Positions 8,566 through 18,810 of a DNA stretch of 64,000 bases are shown here, piece after piece; position 1 is the first letter of the stretch, and each line of letters begins with the position of its first letter. This DNA comes from Oscillospiraceae bacterium (GTDB lineage: Bacteria; Bacillota; Clostridia; Oscillospirales; Acutalibacteraceae). The translations under genes and the position numbers were made by a program. The notes below the pieces were generated by a model that had not been told where the DNA came from, made no database searches, and worked only from the letters and a program-made list of their open reading frames with translations. The DNA lies in NCBI GenBank assembly GCA_015066105.1, contig SVOY01000001.1:124001-188000 (forward strand), given 5' to 3'.

Positions 8566-9576
8566 TTATCTTTTTGATTTATCGTAAGGTATGCCTGCCG
8601 CCTTGGGTACACGGGAGCTTTTTGAGGTGAAGGCAAGCACAACCAACGTAATTAAATAGGGCAGCATACGGTAAAAGCTTGTGCTTATACCGATTTCTGC
8701 GAGAAAATATCGTCCGTCGCCGTTAAGGTCAAGGGTGGAATAGGCGGCGGCAATGCACTTGAAAAGACCGAAAAGAAGTGAGGTAAGAGCAATAGGCAGA
8801 GGCTTCCAGTTGCCGAAAATCATAACAGCAAGGGCAAGAAAGCCGAAGCCTGCAACATCGCCCGTGGCGGAGCAGTTTGCCGTTGTGAGCACAAAAACAA
8901 AGCCGCCGAGAGCCGCAAGGGCACCCGAAATGCCCGTGCCGAGATAGCGCATTTTTCTTACGCTGATGCCAAGTGAATCGGCGGCATGGGGATTTTCACC
9001 CGAGGCACGAAGCCGCAGACCGAAACGGGTTTTGTAAAGCACAACGGAAAGAATAATGAAAAGTGCAATGCAGATATAATCTGCCGGGTAGCTTTTGAAA
9101 AAGAAGGTCTCCATAAAAAAGCCGTAGTCCCTTGATACGTCAAAGCCTAAAGCCTTTTTTCTTATCATAAACCAGGAGGAGGCGTCACCCTCTGCCATGG
9201 AAAGCACATTCTGATTTGCAATAAGATTTATAAGAAACAGCACAAGGGCCGGTGAAAGCATATTCAGCGCCGTGCCCGTAACTGTTTGATTAGCACTGAA
9301 ATTTACTGCGGCAAGGGACAAAAGCAGTGAAAATATTATTCCCGAAAGGGTTGAAACCGCCATTGCAAGGCACATTAGTGACATAGCGTTTTCCTTTGCA
9401 AGGGCACCGCTTTTTTGCATAAGGTTGACAAAAAGCACGCCGCAGAAGGCACCGAAAATCATAATACCCTCAAGGGCAAGGTTTATAATACCGCTTCTTT
9501 CGGCAAAAACGCCTGCAAGGGCAATAAGCATAAGAGGCACGGCATAAATCAGTGTCTGCTGAATTAAAAAGGTCAT
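8566..9576 (-). CDS. nupQ: nucleoside ABC transporter permease (NupQ type)
   Basis: A 336-residue multi-span membrane permease of the BMP-family nucleoside importers. The conserved G-I-I-N-L-A-L-E-G-I-M segment near residue 30 is characteristic, as is R-A-S-G-E-N-P-H-A-A-D-S-L-G in a cytoplasmic loop. Its start overlaps the end of the other permease by 4 nt, indicating translational coupling. Confidence 0.9.
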   Translation of the reverse strand: MTFLIQQTLIYAVPLMLIALAGVFAERSGIINLALEGIMIFGAFCGVLFVNLMQKSGALAKENAMSLMCLAMAVSTLSGIIFSLLLSLAAVNFSANQTVTGTALNMLSPALVLFLINLIANQNVLSMAEGDASSWFMIRKKALGFDVSRDYGFFMETFFFKSYPADYICIALFIILSVVLYKTRFGLRLRASGENPHAADSLGISVRKMRYLGTGISGALAALGGFVFVLTTANCSATGDVAGFGFLALAVMIFGNWKPLPIALTSLLFGLFKCIAAAYSTLDLNGDGRYFLAEIGISTSFYRMLPYLITLVVLAFTSKSSRVPKAAGIPYDKSKR

Positions 9577-10757
9577 TTTACCGCCTCTCTTTCTCTTTTT
9601 CTTTTTGCGAAAATCAGCTGACCGATTACGGCGGAAAAAGCAGAGAGGTAAACAATAACAGCTATTATTATATCGGCGACGTATTCGTTATAGGCCGTAA
9701 GGTCCTTCAGCTGCTGACCCGCAACACCGAGCGAGGACATAAAGCAAGCCGTGAATATCACGCCTAAGGGATTGTTTGAAGCAAGCAGGGCAACGGGAAT
9801 ACCGTTAAAGCCCTCTGCGGGAAGAGACTGATAGGTGGACCAAAAAAACTCCGTATCGCCGGAAAGGTAGTAAAGTGCCGCACCGCCGCCGGAAAGGGCA
9901 CCTGCAATGGCCATTGAAAGCACGGTTCTTCTTTTGCTGTTTATGCCTGCATATTCGGCGGCGTGAAGGTTGCTTCCGCAGGCACGGTTTTCAAAGCCGA
10001 AGGTTGTTTTGAAAAGCACAATATATATTATTACGGCAAAAATAATTGCAACGATAATTCCGCCGTTTATCTGAGAAGAAGAAAAAATCCGGTCAAGTCC
10101 GAGCTTTGCCGTGGCGACACCCTTCATTGATGTTGGCATAATATAACCTATTTTGCCCGATTGCACCGTGTTGCGAAGACTGCTGTTTTCAAAAATACGG
10201 GTTACGAGATTGGCGGCAATCCAGTTTGTCATAATAGAGGAAAGCACCTCGTTTATTTTAAAGCGTGCCTTGAGAAAGCCGGGTACGCTTCCCCACAGTG
10301 CACCTGCTGCCAGGGCGCATAAAAAGGCGAGAAGCCACCTTATAATTGAGGGCAGGGCCTCGGGCAGAGAAAGAGCGACGGTAAGACAAGCCGCAGTGCC
10401 AATAAGGTACTGACCCGAAGCACCGATATTGAAAAGGCCCGTTTTAAAGGCAAAGGTAACGGAAAGGCCCGTCATAATAATCGGTGTTGCTCTGAAAAGC
10501 AGGTTGCCGATATTTGTGCCGCCGAGGCCGAAAGCAAGGCTTCCCGCGGCATCACGGCCTTTTGCGAAAACACCTAAAAGAATGAGCTTAGCGGCATCAA
10601 GGCCTGACTTCAAGGTGATTTCGTCATCTGCAAGGCAAACGATAAATATAATGATACAGCCCGTAAAAAGGCCGAGGAATATTGAAAGCAAAGAGGCGCA
10701 CAGGCTTTTTACGCCGTCGTTTTTCAAAAGAGGGGAGAGTGCTTTACGGTTAAGCAT
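9573..10757 (-). CDS. nupP: nucleoside ABC transporter permease (NupP type)
   Basis: The start is set at the ATG beginning M-L-N-R-K-A-L-S, giving 394 residues. The frame stays open further upstream, but that would overlap the ATPase gene by more than 170 nt and the chosen ATG has GGAGGTAACGCC just before it. The protein is a multi-span permease with G-L-F-N-I-G-A-S-G-Q-Y and N-L-H-A-A-E-Y-A-G-I-N, typical of the YufP/NupP subunit. It overlaps the ATPase gene by 8 nt. Confidence 0.9.
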   Translation of the reverse strand: MLNRKALSPLLKNDGVKSLCASLLSIFLGLFTGCIIIFIVCLADDEITLKSGLDAAKLILLGVFAKGRDAAGSLAFGLGGTNIGNLLFRATPIIMTGLSVTFAFKTGLFNIGASGQYLIGTAACLTVALSLPEALPSIIRWLLAFLCALAAGALWGSVPGFLKARFKINEVLSSIMTNWIAANLVTRIFENSSLRNTVQSGKIGYIMPTSMKGVATAKLGLDRIFSSSQINGGIIVAIIFAVIIYIVLFKTTFGFENRACGSNLHAAEYAGINSKRRTVLSMAIAGALSGGGAALYYLSGDTEFFWSTYQSLPAEGFNGIPVALLASNNPLGVIFTACFMSSLGVAGQQLKDLTAYNEYVADIIIAVIVYLSAFSAVIGQLIFAKRKREREAVK

Positions 10758-12288
10758 CGGCGTTACCTCCCTTTTTTGTGCCCGCCATATAGAGTCCCAA
10801 CTCCTCGGGCGAGGTGCTTTCGGGGTCAAATTCGCCTGCAATGCTGCCCTCATGAATAACAATAATGCGGTCAGAAAGGTTAAGCACCTCGTCAAGCTCA
10901 AGGGATACAAGCAAAACCGCGTGACCCTCATCGCGCTTTTTTACAAGCTGAGAGTGTATATATTCAATAGCGCCCACGTCAAGTCCCCGTGTGGGCTGAA
11001 CGGCGATTATCAGCGGCCTTCCGCGGTCAAACTCCCTTGCAATAACCGCCTTTTGCTGATTTCCGCCGGACATACTTCTTGTAACGGTCTGCGTGCCCTC
11101 GGCACAGCGTACATCGTATTTTTCTATAAGCCTTTCGGCATAGGCGCGTACCTTTTCCTTATCAATAAAGCCCCTCTTCTGAAACTCGGGCTCAAAATAG
11201 CGTTGAAGCACAATGTTATCCATAAGCGGAAAATCAAGCACAAGGCCGTGCTTGTGTCTGTCCTCGGGAATGTGGCTTAAAAAATCCGTGTTGCGCCTTC
11301 TTATGGAAAGGTCGGTAATATCCTCCTCAAAAACGAAAACTCTGCCCTCGCTTATTCTGTCAAGGCCCGTAATGCCGCCCACAAGCTCTGTCTGTCCGTT
11401 GCCGTCAATGCCTGCAAGCGAAAGTATTTCTCCGCGGTGCACCTTGAATGAAACGTTTTTAACCGCAAGCTTATCCTTGTGAAGCCTTGAGCGCACACTC
11501 ATACCCACAACCTGCAAAACCGCCTCGCCGGGGTTGGCTTTGTCCTTTTTCACCTTAAGCTCAACGCTTCTGCCCACCATCATTGAGCAAAGCTCATCCT
11601 TATCGGTGTCGCGCGTGTTCACCGTGCCGATATACTTACCCTTGCGAAGCACGGTAACACGGTCTGAAACCTCCATAATTTCGTCAAGCTTGTGGGTGAT
11701 GAAAAGGATTGACTTGCCCTCTGCACGCAGATTTTTCATCGTATTCATCAGCTTTTTAATTTCTTCGGGGGTAAGCACCGCCGTCGGCTCGTCAAAAATA
11801 AAAATCTCGTTTTCCCTGTAGAGCATTTTAAGGATTTCAACCCTTTGCTGCATACCTACGGTAATATCCTCAATTTTAGCATCAAGGTCAACAGAAAGGC
11901 CGTATTTTTCTGAAAGCTCCTTAACCCTTTTGCGTGCCTTTGCTTTTTTCAAAAAGCCGAAGGAGGTGCTTTCTGAGCCTAAAATGATATTATCAAGCAC
12001 CGTAAAAACATCAACAAGCTTAAAGTGCTGGTGCACCATACCTATGCCAAGGTCCGTGGCCTCATTGGGATTTTTAATACTGACCCTTTCGCCGTTTTTT
12101 CTAATCTCACCCTTTTCTGGCTTGTAAAGACCGAAAAGTATCGACATAAGGGTGCTTTTTCCAGCTCCGTTTTCGCCTAAAAGCGCGTGAATTTCGCCCT
12201 TTTTTAACTGAAGTGTTATGTTGTCATTGGCAATAATACCGGGAAAATACTTTGTGATGCCCAGCATTTCAATGATATACTCGCTCAA
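10750..12288 (-). CDS. nupO: nucleoside ABC transporter ATP-binding protein (tandem NBDs)
   Basis: 512 residues with two nucleotide-binding domains, as in NupO/YufO and ribose-type importers. The first has Walker A G-E-N-G-A-G-K-S-T near residue 38; the second starts near 255 and carries G-I-D-G-N-G-Q-T-E-L and the signature S-G-G-N-Q-Q-K. The degenerate second Walker A is usual for this family. It is the first gene of a minus-strand operon nupO-nupP-nupQ-pdp. The lipoprotein substrate-binding gene usually found first is absent here. Confidence 0.92.
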   Translation of the reverse strand: MSEYIIEMLGITKYFPGIIANDNITLQLKKGEIHALLGENGAGKSTLMSILFGLYKPEKGEIRKNGERVSIKNPNEATDLGIGMVHQHFKLVDVFTVLDNIILGSESTSFGFLKKAKARKRVKELSEKYGLSVDLDAKIEDITVGMQQRVEILKMLYRENEIFIFDEPTAVLTPEEIKKLMNTMKNLRAEGKSILFITHKLDEIMEVSDRVTVLRKGKYIGTVNTRDTDKDELCSMMVGRSVELKVKKDKANPGEAVLQVVGMSVRSRLHKDKLAVKNVSFKVHRGEILSLAGIDGNGQTELVGGITGLDRISEGRVFVFEEDITDLSIRRRNTDFLSHIPEDRHKHGLVLDFPLMDNIVLQRYFEPEFQKRGFIDKEKVRAYAERLIEKYDVRCAEGTQTVTRSMSGGNQQKAVIAREFDRGRPLIIAVQPTRGLDVGAIEYIHSQLVKKRDEGHAVLLVSLELDEVLNLSDRIIVIHEGSIAGEFDPESTSPEELGLYMAGTKKGGNADA

Positions 12289-12317
12289 AATTTTTCCGCC
12301 ACCTGACTTTAAATAAT

Positions 12318-12346
12318 ATTTTATAATATTATTGCGTAAAAAGCAA
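12318..12346 (-). promoter_or_regulatory. promoter of nupOPQ-pdp
   Basis: On the minus strand TTGCTT and TAAAAT are spaced by 17 bp, about 30 nt upstream of nupO. Reasonable but not perfect match. Confidence 0.55.
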
Positions 12347-12363
12347 GGAAATATGTAAAGAAG

Positions 12364-12386
12364 CAGTAAGTAGTAAGTAGTAAGGA
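12364..12386 (+). repeat. TAGTAAG heptad repeat
   Basis: Three tandem copies of a 7-bp unit AGTAAGT in the divergent gap between nupO and the BlaI-type gene. It is the only array in the window not placed just after a stop codon on its own strand. Confidence 0.7.
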
Positions 12387-12434
12387 AATAGGACAGAGGA
12401 AAATCAAGAGCGTAAAGGAAAAATTATAAAACCC

Positions 12435-12489
12435 TTGACAAAACGGTCTATAGGTGATAGACTAAAGATGTAGTCTATAGACAATAGAC
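12435..12489 (+). promoter_or_regulatory. BlaI/MecI-type promoter with two palindromic operators
   Basis: Two copies of GTCTAT-N5-ATAGAC (12446-12462 and 12473-12489), centre to centre 27 bp apart. The first lies between TTGACA (12435-12440) and a TAGACT -10 (12458-12463). The second covers the expected transcription start. This is the expected layout for repression by a BlaI/MecI dimer pair encoded immediately downstream. Confidence 0.8.
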
Positions 12490-12506
12490 CAAAAAGGAGT
12501 GATAAT

Positions 12507-12863
12507 ATGGAAGAAATCCGTCTGGGTGCGGTTGAAAGCCGTTTTGCCGATATCATTTGGGAGAACGAGCCCATTTCATCGGGTGAGCTTGTAAAAATTT
12601 GCGAAAAGGAGCTCACCTGGAAAAAAAGCACCACCTACACCGTTTTAAAAAAGCTTTGCGAAAAAGGCATCTTTCAGAATGAAAAGGGGATAGTTACTTC
12701 CCTTGTTTCAAAAGAGGAGCTTTCCTCCCGTCAGAGTGAGCAGTTTGTTGAAGAAAACTTCAAGGGCTCATTGCCTGCCTTTATCGCCGCCTTTACAAAG
12801 CGTAAGGCTCTTTCGGAAAAGGACTTAAAGGAGATAAGGAAAATGCTTGAGGAGGTGGAGTAA
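12507..12863 (+). CDS. BlaI/MecI family transcriptional repressor
   Basis: 118 residues, the family length. An N-terminal winged helix (E-S-R-F-A-D-I-I-W-E near residue 10, then T-W-K-K-S-T-T-Y-T-V-L-K-K-L, the recognition helix region) precedes a C-terminal dimerisation segment. Such repressors bind TACA/TGTA-type or similar palindromes and are inactivated by proteolysis when the partner M56 sensor is triggered. The gene is preceded by twin palindromes and its stop overlaps the start of the M56 sensor gene (TAATG). Confidence 0.93.
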   Translation: MEEIRLGAVESRFADIIWENEPISSGELVKICEKELTWKKSTTYTVLKKLCEKGIFQNEKGIVTSLVSKEELSSRQSEQFVEENFKGSLPAFIAAFTKRKALSEKDLKEIRKMLEEVE

Positions 12864-15385
12864 TGGCTTTTACAGTAACCGAAAGCGGAACTTATATGTG
12901 GAACGGACTTATGGAGCTGCTGACTGCCTGTGGTTTTAGTGTTTTTAATGTCAGCATCAGCGTAACCTTTCTCGCACTTGCAGTTATTCTTTTTCGCTTT
13001 GTTTTCAAAAAAGCACCCAAGTGGCTTATTGTTGCTCTCTGGGCTCTTGTGGCAATCAGAATGGTTTGTCCCTACTCAATAGAAAGCTCCCTGAGCCTTA
13101 TTCCGAATGCTGAAACCATACCCATTTATGGGGTACTTAATCTTGATGAGCAGTGGACACCCTATGCATCCTTTGACCTTGTTGAAAACCCTGTCTATTC
13201 GGAATTTGTTGACAGTAATGTTGTAGTAGATGATGTTGAGCTTTTTTCGGTAGGAGTTTTACTGGGCGTGCAGGTCTGGTTCTGGGGTGCCGTTGCAATG
13301 CTCATTTATGCCGCCCTGAGTTACATAAGGTTAAGGTGGCTTGTCCGTACGGCAATTCCCTTAAAAGAGAATGTTTGGCTTTGCGACAGCGTGAAAAGTC
13401 CCTTTATTTTAGGTGTTTTCCATCCCCGTATTTATCTTCCCTCTGATATGGACGAGCAAACAGCAGAGCTTGTCCTTCGGCACGAGAGGGCTCACCTTAA
13501 GCGCAGAGACCACCTTTGGAAGCCCTTCGGCTTTGTACTTTTGTCAATTTATTGGTTTAATCCCGTTTTGTGGCTTTCCTACATCCTTCTTTGCCGTGAC
13601 ATTGAGCTTGCCTGCGATGAAAAGGTTATAAAGGGTATGGAAAATGCAGACAAAAAGGCATATTCCGAGGCTCTTCTTTCCTGCAGTATACCTCACAGAA
13701 TGATTGCAGCCTGTCCCGTTGCCTTTGGCGAGGTGGGCGTTAAAAAGAGAATAATGAGTGTGCTTAACTACAAAAAGCCTGCCTTCTGGGTAATTCTTAT
13801 TGCTTTTGTTGTAAGTGTTGTAATTGCTGTTTGCTTTATGACTGACCCCAAGGGTCAAAAAGGCGGAACTGTTACCTTGGATGAAATATCTGAACTGTCC
13901 TTTAATATGGATAAAATAATGTCGTCTGCTTACGCCTATACGGTTTACAGCGGCATAAGCACAACAGACGATTATTTTGAAGTGAAATCAGATGATGCTT
14001 TCATCTTTCAGGAGCTTTCATCCTTCTTTATTAATGAGCTTTCTCTGAGCAGAATTGATGACGGCGTTGTTAATCCGATGCACGAGCCGCAGACAAGCGG
14101 AGTTGTTAAAATAAGCTATGACGATTACTGGTCGGTAAGTGTGATTTTTCACGATGATTTCAGTAAAATGTATATGCAGAAAAACAGCCCGGACTATTTT
14201 CTCAGAAGCAAGGATTACGCTGTAGATAACCCGTCGGCAGTAAAAAAATTCTTTAACGAAAAGCCCTATATAGATAATTTCTTTATATGGGAATTCAATC
14301 CTGCAAGCAGCGCATTGGGTAACGGAGAAATAAATTTTTATTTTGACAGCAGGTACAAAATAGACGGTGAAATTATCGGAGAGGGTAGAATAGCAAAGAT
14401 TACCAATGAGGGCACGGGTGCTGAGGGTTTTTCATGGAGTCCTGAAATTATAGATAATCCGGGTGAGTACGAATTCGAAATTCCCGTTATCCGTGACGGT
14501 GAGAAAAGAGTGTTCACCTTTGGAATGAAAATGTTAGGCAAAAGAGGACTTGCAAGCTATTACATTATTCGGACCGGTAACCTGCAGATAGAGAATCACT
14601 ATGACGGGTACAAATATGAAATGACACCTGCATATTCCGTGGACAGCGTATCGTGGATGTATAATCCGAGGACATCTGACTTTATGGCATGTGTTCTTCC
14701 GTCAGGTTATAAAATAAAATCTGTCGCGGCTACAAGCGGAACAACAAAGTCTTATGAATCTTTGTTTTTTGATCGTGGAGGAACTGTATATTGGACGCCT
14801 GGTAAAACATCAGAGGATGCTCTGCTTATGATCAACTCTGAAAAGGACGGCAGAAGTGTAGAATTCACGCTTTATATAAAGTTCTTGGAGTATTTTCCGG
14901 CAGGGGAACGAAGATCATATACAATAAGCCCTGTCGATTGCTGGATACATGATGAAGTAAGAGGAAGTGGTATATTTTGCATTGAAGAAAAGCCGCAACA
15001 GGATGAAGGTATCATTTGGTATTATAATCCTTTTGCGGGGGCGACAGGGTGGTATCTGATAGATTATATTTTTCCAAAAAGCTACGAGATTAAGTCTGCA
15101 GAAGCTTCTAACGGCGCAATTCAGGTTGAAAACAGATTTTACGGTGATGATGACGGAAAGAAAAAGGTTATATGGACGCCTGATTTTTATGAGAATGAAA
15201 CACCGCCTGCAGAAACTGATATTGTTATAACTGCCGTTAAAGATGGCAAAGAGGTACAGTTTAAACTGAAAGTAACCCTCGTTTCGGGTGCTGAGGGCTA
15301 TGCGTTAAATACCTTTAAAATAACTCCCGTTAACTGCAAGCTTACGGAAGAAGCCTGGGCAACCTACCTTCTCGAAGAAAAGTAA
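12863..15385 (+). CDS. BlaR1-family M56 metallopeptidase sensor with unusual extracellular domain
   Basis: 840 residues. The N-terminal ~325 residues are an M56 domain: several membrane spans, the zinc motif H-E-R-A-H at 207-211 and E-L-A-C-D-E shortly after. A last span near 312-330 leads to an extracellular part of ~500 residues. True BlaR1 sensors carry a penicillin-binding domain there with S-x-x-K, which I cannot find. Instead a module recurs three times, marked by F-S-W-S-P, V-Y-W-T-P-G and V-I-W-T-P-D, each followed by K/R-D-G-(E/K/R) and a beta-rich stretch. It likely senses a non-beta-lactam cell-surface signal and cleaves the repressor encoded just upstream. Confidence 0.88.
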   Translation: MAFTVTESGTYMWNGLMELLTACGFSVFNVSISVTFLALAVILFRFVFKKAPKWLIVALWALVAIRMVCPYSIESSLSLIPNAETIPIYGVLNLDEQWTPYASFDLVENPVYSEFVDSNVVVDDVELFSVGVLLGVQVWFWGAVAMLIYAALSYIRLRWLVRTAIPLKENVWLCDSVKSPFILGVFHPRIYLPSDMDEQTAELVLRHERAHLKRRDHLWKPFGFVLLSIYWFNPVLWLSYILLCRDIELACDEKVIKGMENADKKAYSEALLSCSIPHRMIAACPVAFGEVGVKKRIMSVLNYKKPAFWVILIAFVVSVVIAVCFMTDPKGQKGGTVTLDEISELSFNMDKIMSSAYAYTVYSGISTTDDYFEVKSDDAFIFQELSSFFINELSLSRIDDGVVNPMHEPQTSGVVKISYDDYWSVSVIFHDDFSKMYMQKNSPDYFLRSKDYAVDNPSAVKKFFNEKPYIDNFFIWEFNPASSALGNGEINFYFDSRYKIDGEIIGEGRIAKITNEGTGAEGFSWSPEIIDNPGEYEFEIPVIRDGEKRVFTFGMKMLGKRGLASYYIIRTGNLQIENHYDGYKYEMTPAYSVDSVSWMYNPRTSDFMACVLPSGYKIKSVAATSGTTKSYESLFFDRGGTVYWTPGKTSEDALLMINSEKDGRSVEFTLYIKFLEYFPAGERRSYTISPVDCWIHDEVRGSGIFCIEEKPQQDEGIIWYYNPFAGATGWYLIDYIFPKSYEIKSAEASNGAIQVENRFYGDDDGKKKVIWTPDFYENETPPAETDIVITAVKDGKEVQFKLKVTLVSGAEGYALNTFKITPVNCKLTEEAWATYLLEEK

Positions 15386-15390
15386 ACACA

Positions 15391-15436
15391 AAAAGGCACC
15401 GTTAAGGTTCAAAACCAAAACGGTGCCTGCTTTTTG
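15391..15436. terminator. bidirectional terminator after the M56 sensor
   Basis: AGGCACCGTT pairs with AACGGTGCCT, with A-rich and T-rich flanks on the two sides. It serves the plus-strand sensor gene and possibly the converging phosphodiesterase gene. Confidence 0.8.
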
Positions 15437-15491
15437 CTTGTTTCTTGCCTCTCCCTTTGGAGAACGCAATTCAAAACGCCGACAGGCGTTC

Positions 15492-15522
15492 CCTGACTAC
15501 TGGCTACTGACTACTGACTACT
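15492..15522 (-). repeat. TAGTCAG heptad array after the phosphodiesterase gene
   Basis: Four tandem units, reading AGTAGTC/AGTAGCC on the minus strand, begin about 5 nt after the stop of the minus-strand phosphodiesterase gene. Confidence 0.8.
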
Positions 15523-15526
15523 ATAA

Positions 15527-16486
15527 TCACAGTACCGCTGCAAAGGTCATTCTCTCCTGAATACTCTCCTTGCCGTGGCCCGTGCCGATACCACCGTGGT
15601 CGGCAGTAATGATAATCAGCCAGTCCTCGTTTTCATAGGTAGGTCTTGCCTTTATGGCGTTTATTGCCTCAAGTGCATAGGCATCCTCTTGCTTAAAGGC
15701 TTCTTTATACTTCGGGTTGTTGAAGGTAAAGCCTCTGTTGTGACCTGTCGAATCCGTAGGCTCATAAATTGTGAAAATAAAGTCTGCACAGTCAGCCTTT
15801 TTGATTTCCTCCATGGTGTATGCGTGGGTAGCCTCGTCGTTGTCGCATTTTGCAAAGCTTACATTGAGGGCGTTATCCTCGCAGTATTTCTTTTCGTCAA
15901 GGTAGGTGGCATTGTCTCTTGAAAAATGACCTGCCCACTTTGTTACAAATGCGGAGGAATCGGCAAGCTTGTCCTCAACAAGTGAGGTCAGCAGAGTTTT
16001 TGTGTCCATTGTTTTTGTAATGTCGTTGCCCGTAATGCCGTGAACATCTGCCCAGTAGCCCGTGAGAATTGAGCACCAGCCGGGAGCAGTTGAGGTGTCC
16101 TGAGTGTTAAGCTCGGGGTAATTCACGCCGCCGCAGTAGTAAAGGTCAAGTGCAGCACCCTCGTTTTTGAGTGCGGCAATACCGCTGTTTGCCTCGTCAA
16201 TTTCGGCAAGAATATCGGCACGGCAGCCGTCATAGCCGAGAATAATTGCCTTCTTTTCCGTTTTGCCCTTTTCGAGAGGTGACTCAAAATGGAATTTTAT
16301 TGTATTATAAAGCTCTGTCTGGGGCAGTGCGGCTTCAACGGTGTTTCCGTAGCCGACAGCGGCAACATTCTGTCTGAAAAGCTCTTCGGTATCCGTGGGG
16401 TCCCACATATAGCGGACAAAGGGGAAGGCGATTGCAGCTGCAAGCACAAGAATTACAGCAAGGGCAATTAAAATTTTCTTTTTCAT
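15527..16486 (-). CDS. alkaline phosphatase superfamily (type I phosphodiesterase-like) secreted protein
   Basis: 319 residues with an N-terminal hydrophobic signal/anchor (K-K-K-I-L-I-A-L-A-V-I-L-V-L). Metal and nucleophile motifs of the alkaline phosphatase superfamily are visible: I-L-G-Y-D-G-C near residue 85, T-A-P-G-W as the Thr nucleophile site near 135, D-S-T-G-H near 245, and T-A-D-H-G-G with G-H-G near 295. It probably hydrolyses phosphodiesters or phosphomonoesters outside the membrane. Single-gene unit with its own promoter. Substrate unknown. Confidence 0.85.
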   Translation of the reverse strand: MKKKILIALAVILVLAAAIAFPFVRYMWDPTDTEELFRQNVAAVGYGNTVEAALPQTELYNTIKFHFESPLEKGKTEKKAIILGYDGCRADILAEIDEANSGIAALKNEGAALDLYYCGGVNYPELNTQDTSTAPGWCSILTGYWADVHGITGNDITKTMDTKTLLTSLVEDKLADSSAFVTKWAGHFSRDNATYLDEKKYCEDNALNVSFAKCDNDEATHAYTMEEIKKADCADFIFTIYEPTDSTGHNRGFTFNNPKYKEAFKQEDAYALEAINAIKARPTYENEDWLIIITADHGGIGTGHGKESIQERMTFAAVL

Positions 16487-16520
16487 TTTATTTTTTCTCC
16501 TTTATTTTAACTTCAGTAAA

Positions 16521-16555
16521 AATATACACCCCTCGACTTTTCTTGTCAAGGGGTG
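16521..16555 (-). promoter_or_regulatory. promoter of the phosphodiesterase gene with embedded inverted repeat
   Basis: On the minus strand TTGACA (16544-16549) and TATATT (16521-16526) are 17 bp apart. An inverted repeat (16527-16537 with 16545-16555, one mismatch) fills the spacer and overlaps the -35. It could be an operator, and also the last hairpin of the upstream groEL transcript. Confidence 0.6.
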
Positions 16556-16591
16556 ATTTTTTTGATTTTCATAGCAGTAAAGCGGCAAGCC

Positions 16592-16651
16592 ACTCTGCCT
16601 ACTGCCTACTCGGCCCTGAAAACTGCCTACTGCCTACTGCCTACTCGGCCC
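16592..16651 (-). repeat. TAGGCAG heptad array after groEL
   Basis: Two blocks of GTAGGCA units on the minus strand, three and two copies, separated by TTTTCAGGGCCGA. They start within about 15 nt of the groEL stop. The block GTAGGCAGTAGGCAGAGTGG recurs after dtd near 53.5 kb. Confidence 0.8.
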
Positions 16652-16655
16652 TTTC

Positions 16656-18591
<1,936 letters not shown>

Positions 18592-18635
18592 AGTATGTTC
18601 CTCCTTGTATATCATTGTTATGTATTTGTTAGTTT

Positions 18636-18662
18636 TTAGCACTCTCACTCGTTGAGTGCTAA
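18636..18662 (-). promoter_or_regulatory. CIRCE operator of groESL
   Basis: A perfect TTAGCACTC-N9-GAGTGCTAA. This is the HrcA-binding site that represses groESL and dnaK operons in the absence of heat stress. It lies between the promoter and groES. Confidence 0.97.
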
Positions 18663-18666
18663 ATCT

Positions 18667-18695
18667 ATTTTAGCCGATTTTTCTGTATAGGTCAA
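18667..18695 (-). promoter_or_regulatory. sigma-A promoter of groESL
   Basis: On the minus strand TTGACC and TAAAAT with 17-bp spacing, immediately upstream of CIRCE. Confidence 0.85.
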
Positions 18696-18810
18696 GTCTT
18701 TTTACAAAAATAGTTTAATTTAATTGGAAAAAATTTAATGTCGATAAAGGAAGGGTGCAATGAAATAATAAAAATATATTGTTTAATTGCGTTTTTTATA
18801 GGTGATTTTT

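Noticed and set aside
8296-8577. Open frames antisense to pdp and other genes
   Set aside because: They are shadows of the coding strand with no ribosome site and implausible composition.
10758-10931. N-terminal extension of the NupP permease
   Set aside because: It would overlap the ATPase gene by over 170 nt; the internal ATG has a strong ribosome site and the family N-terminus.
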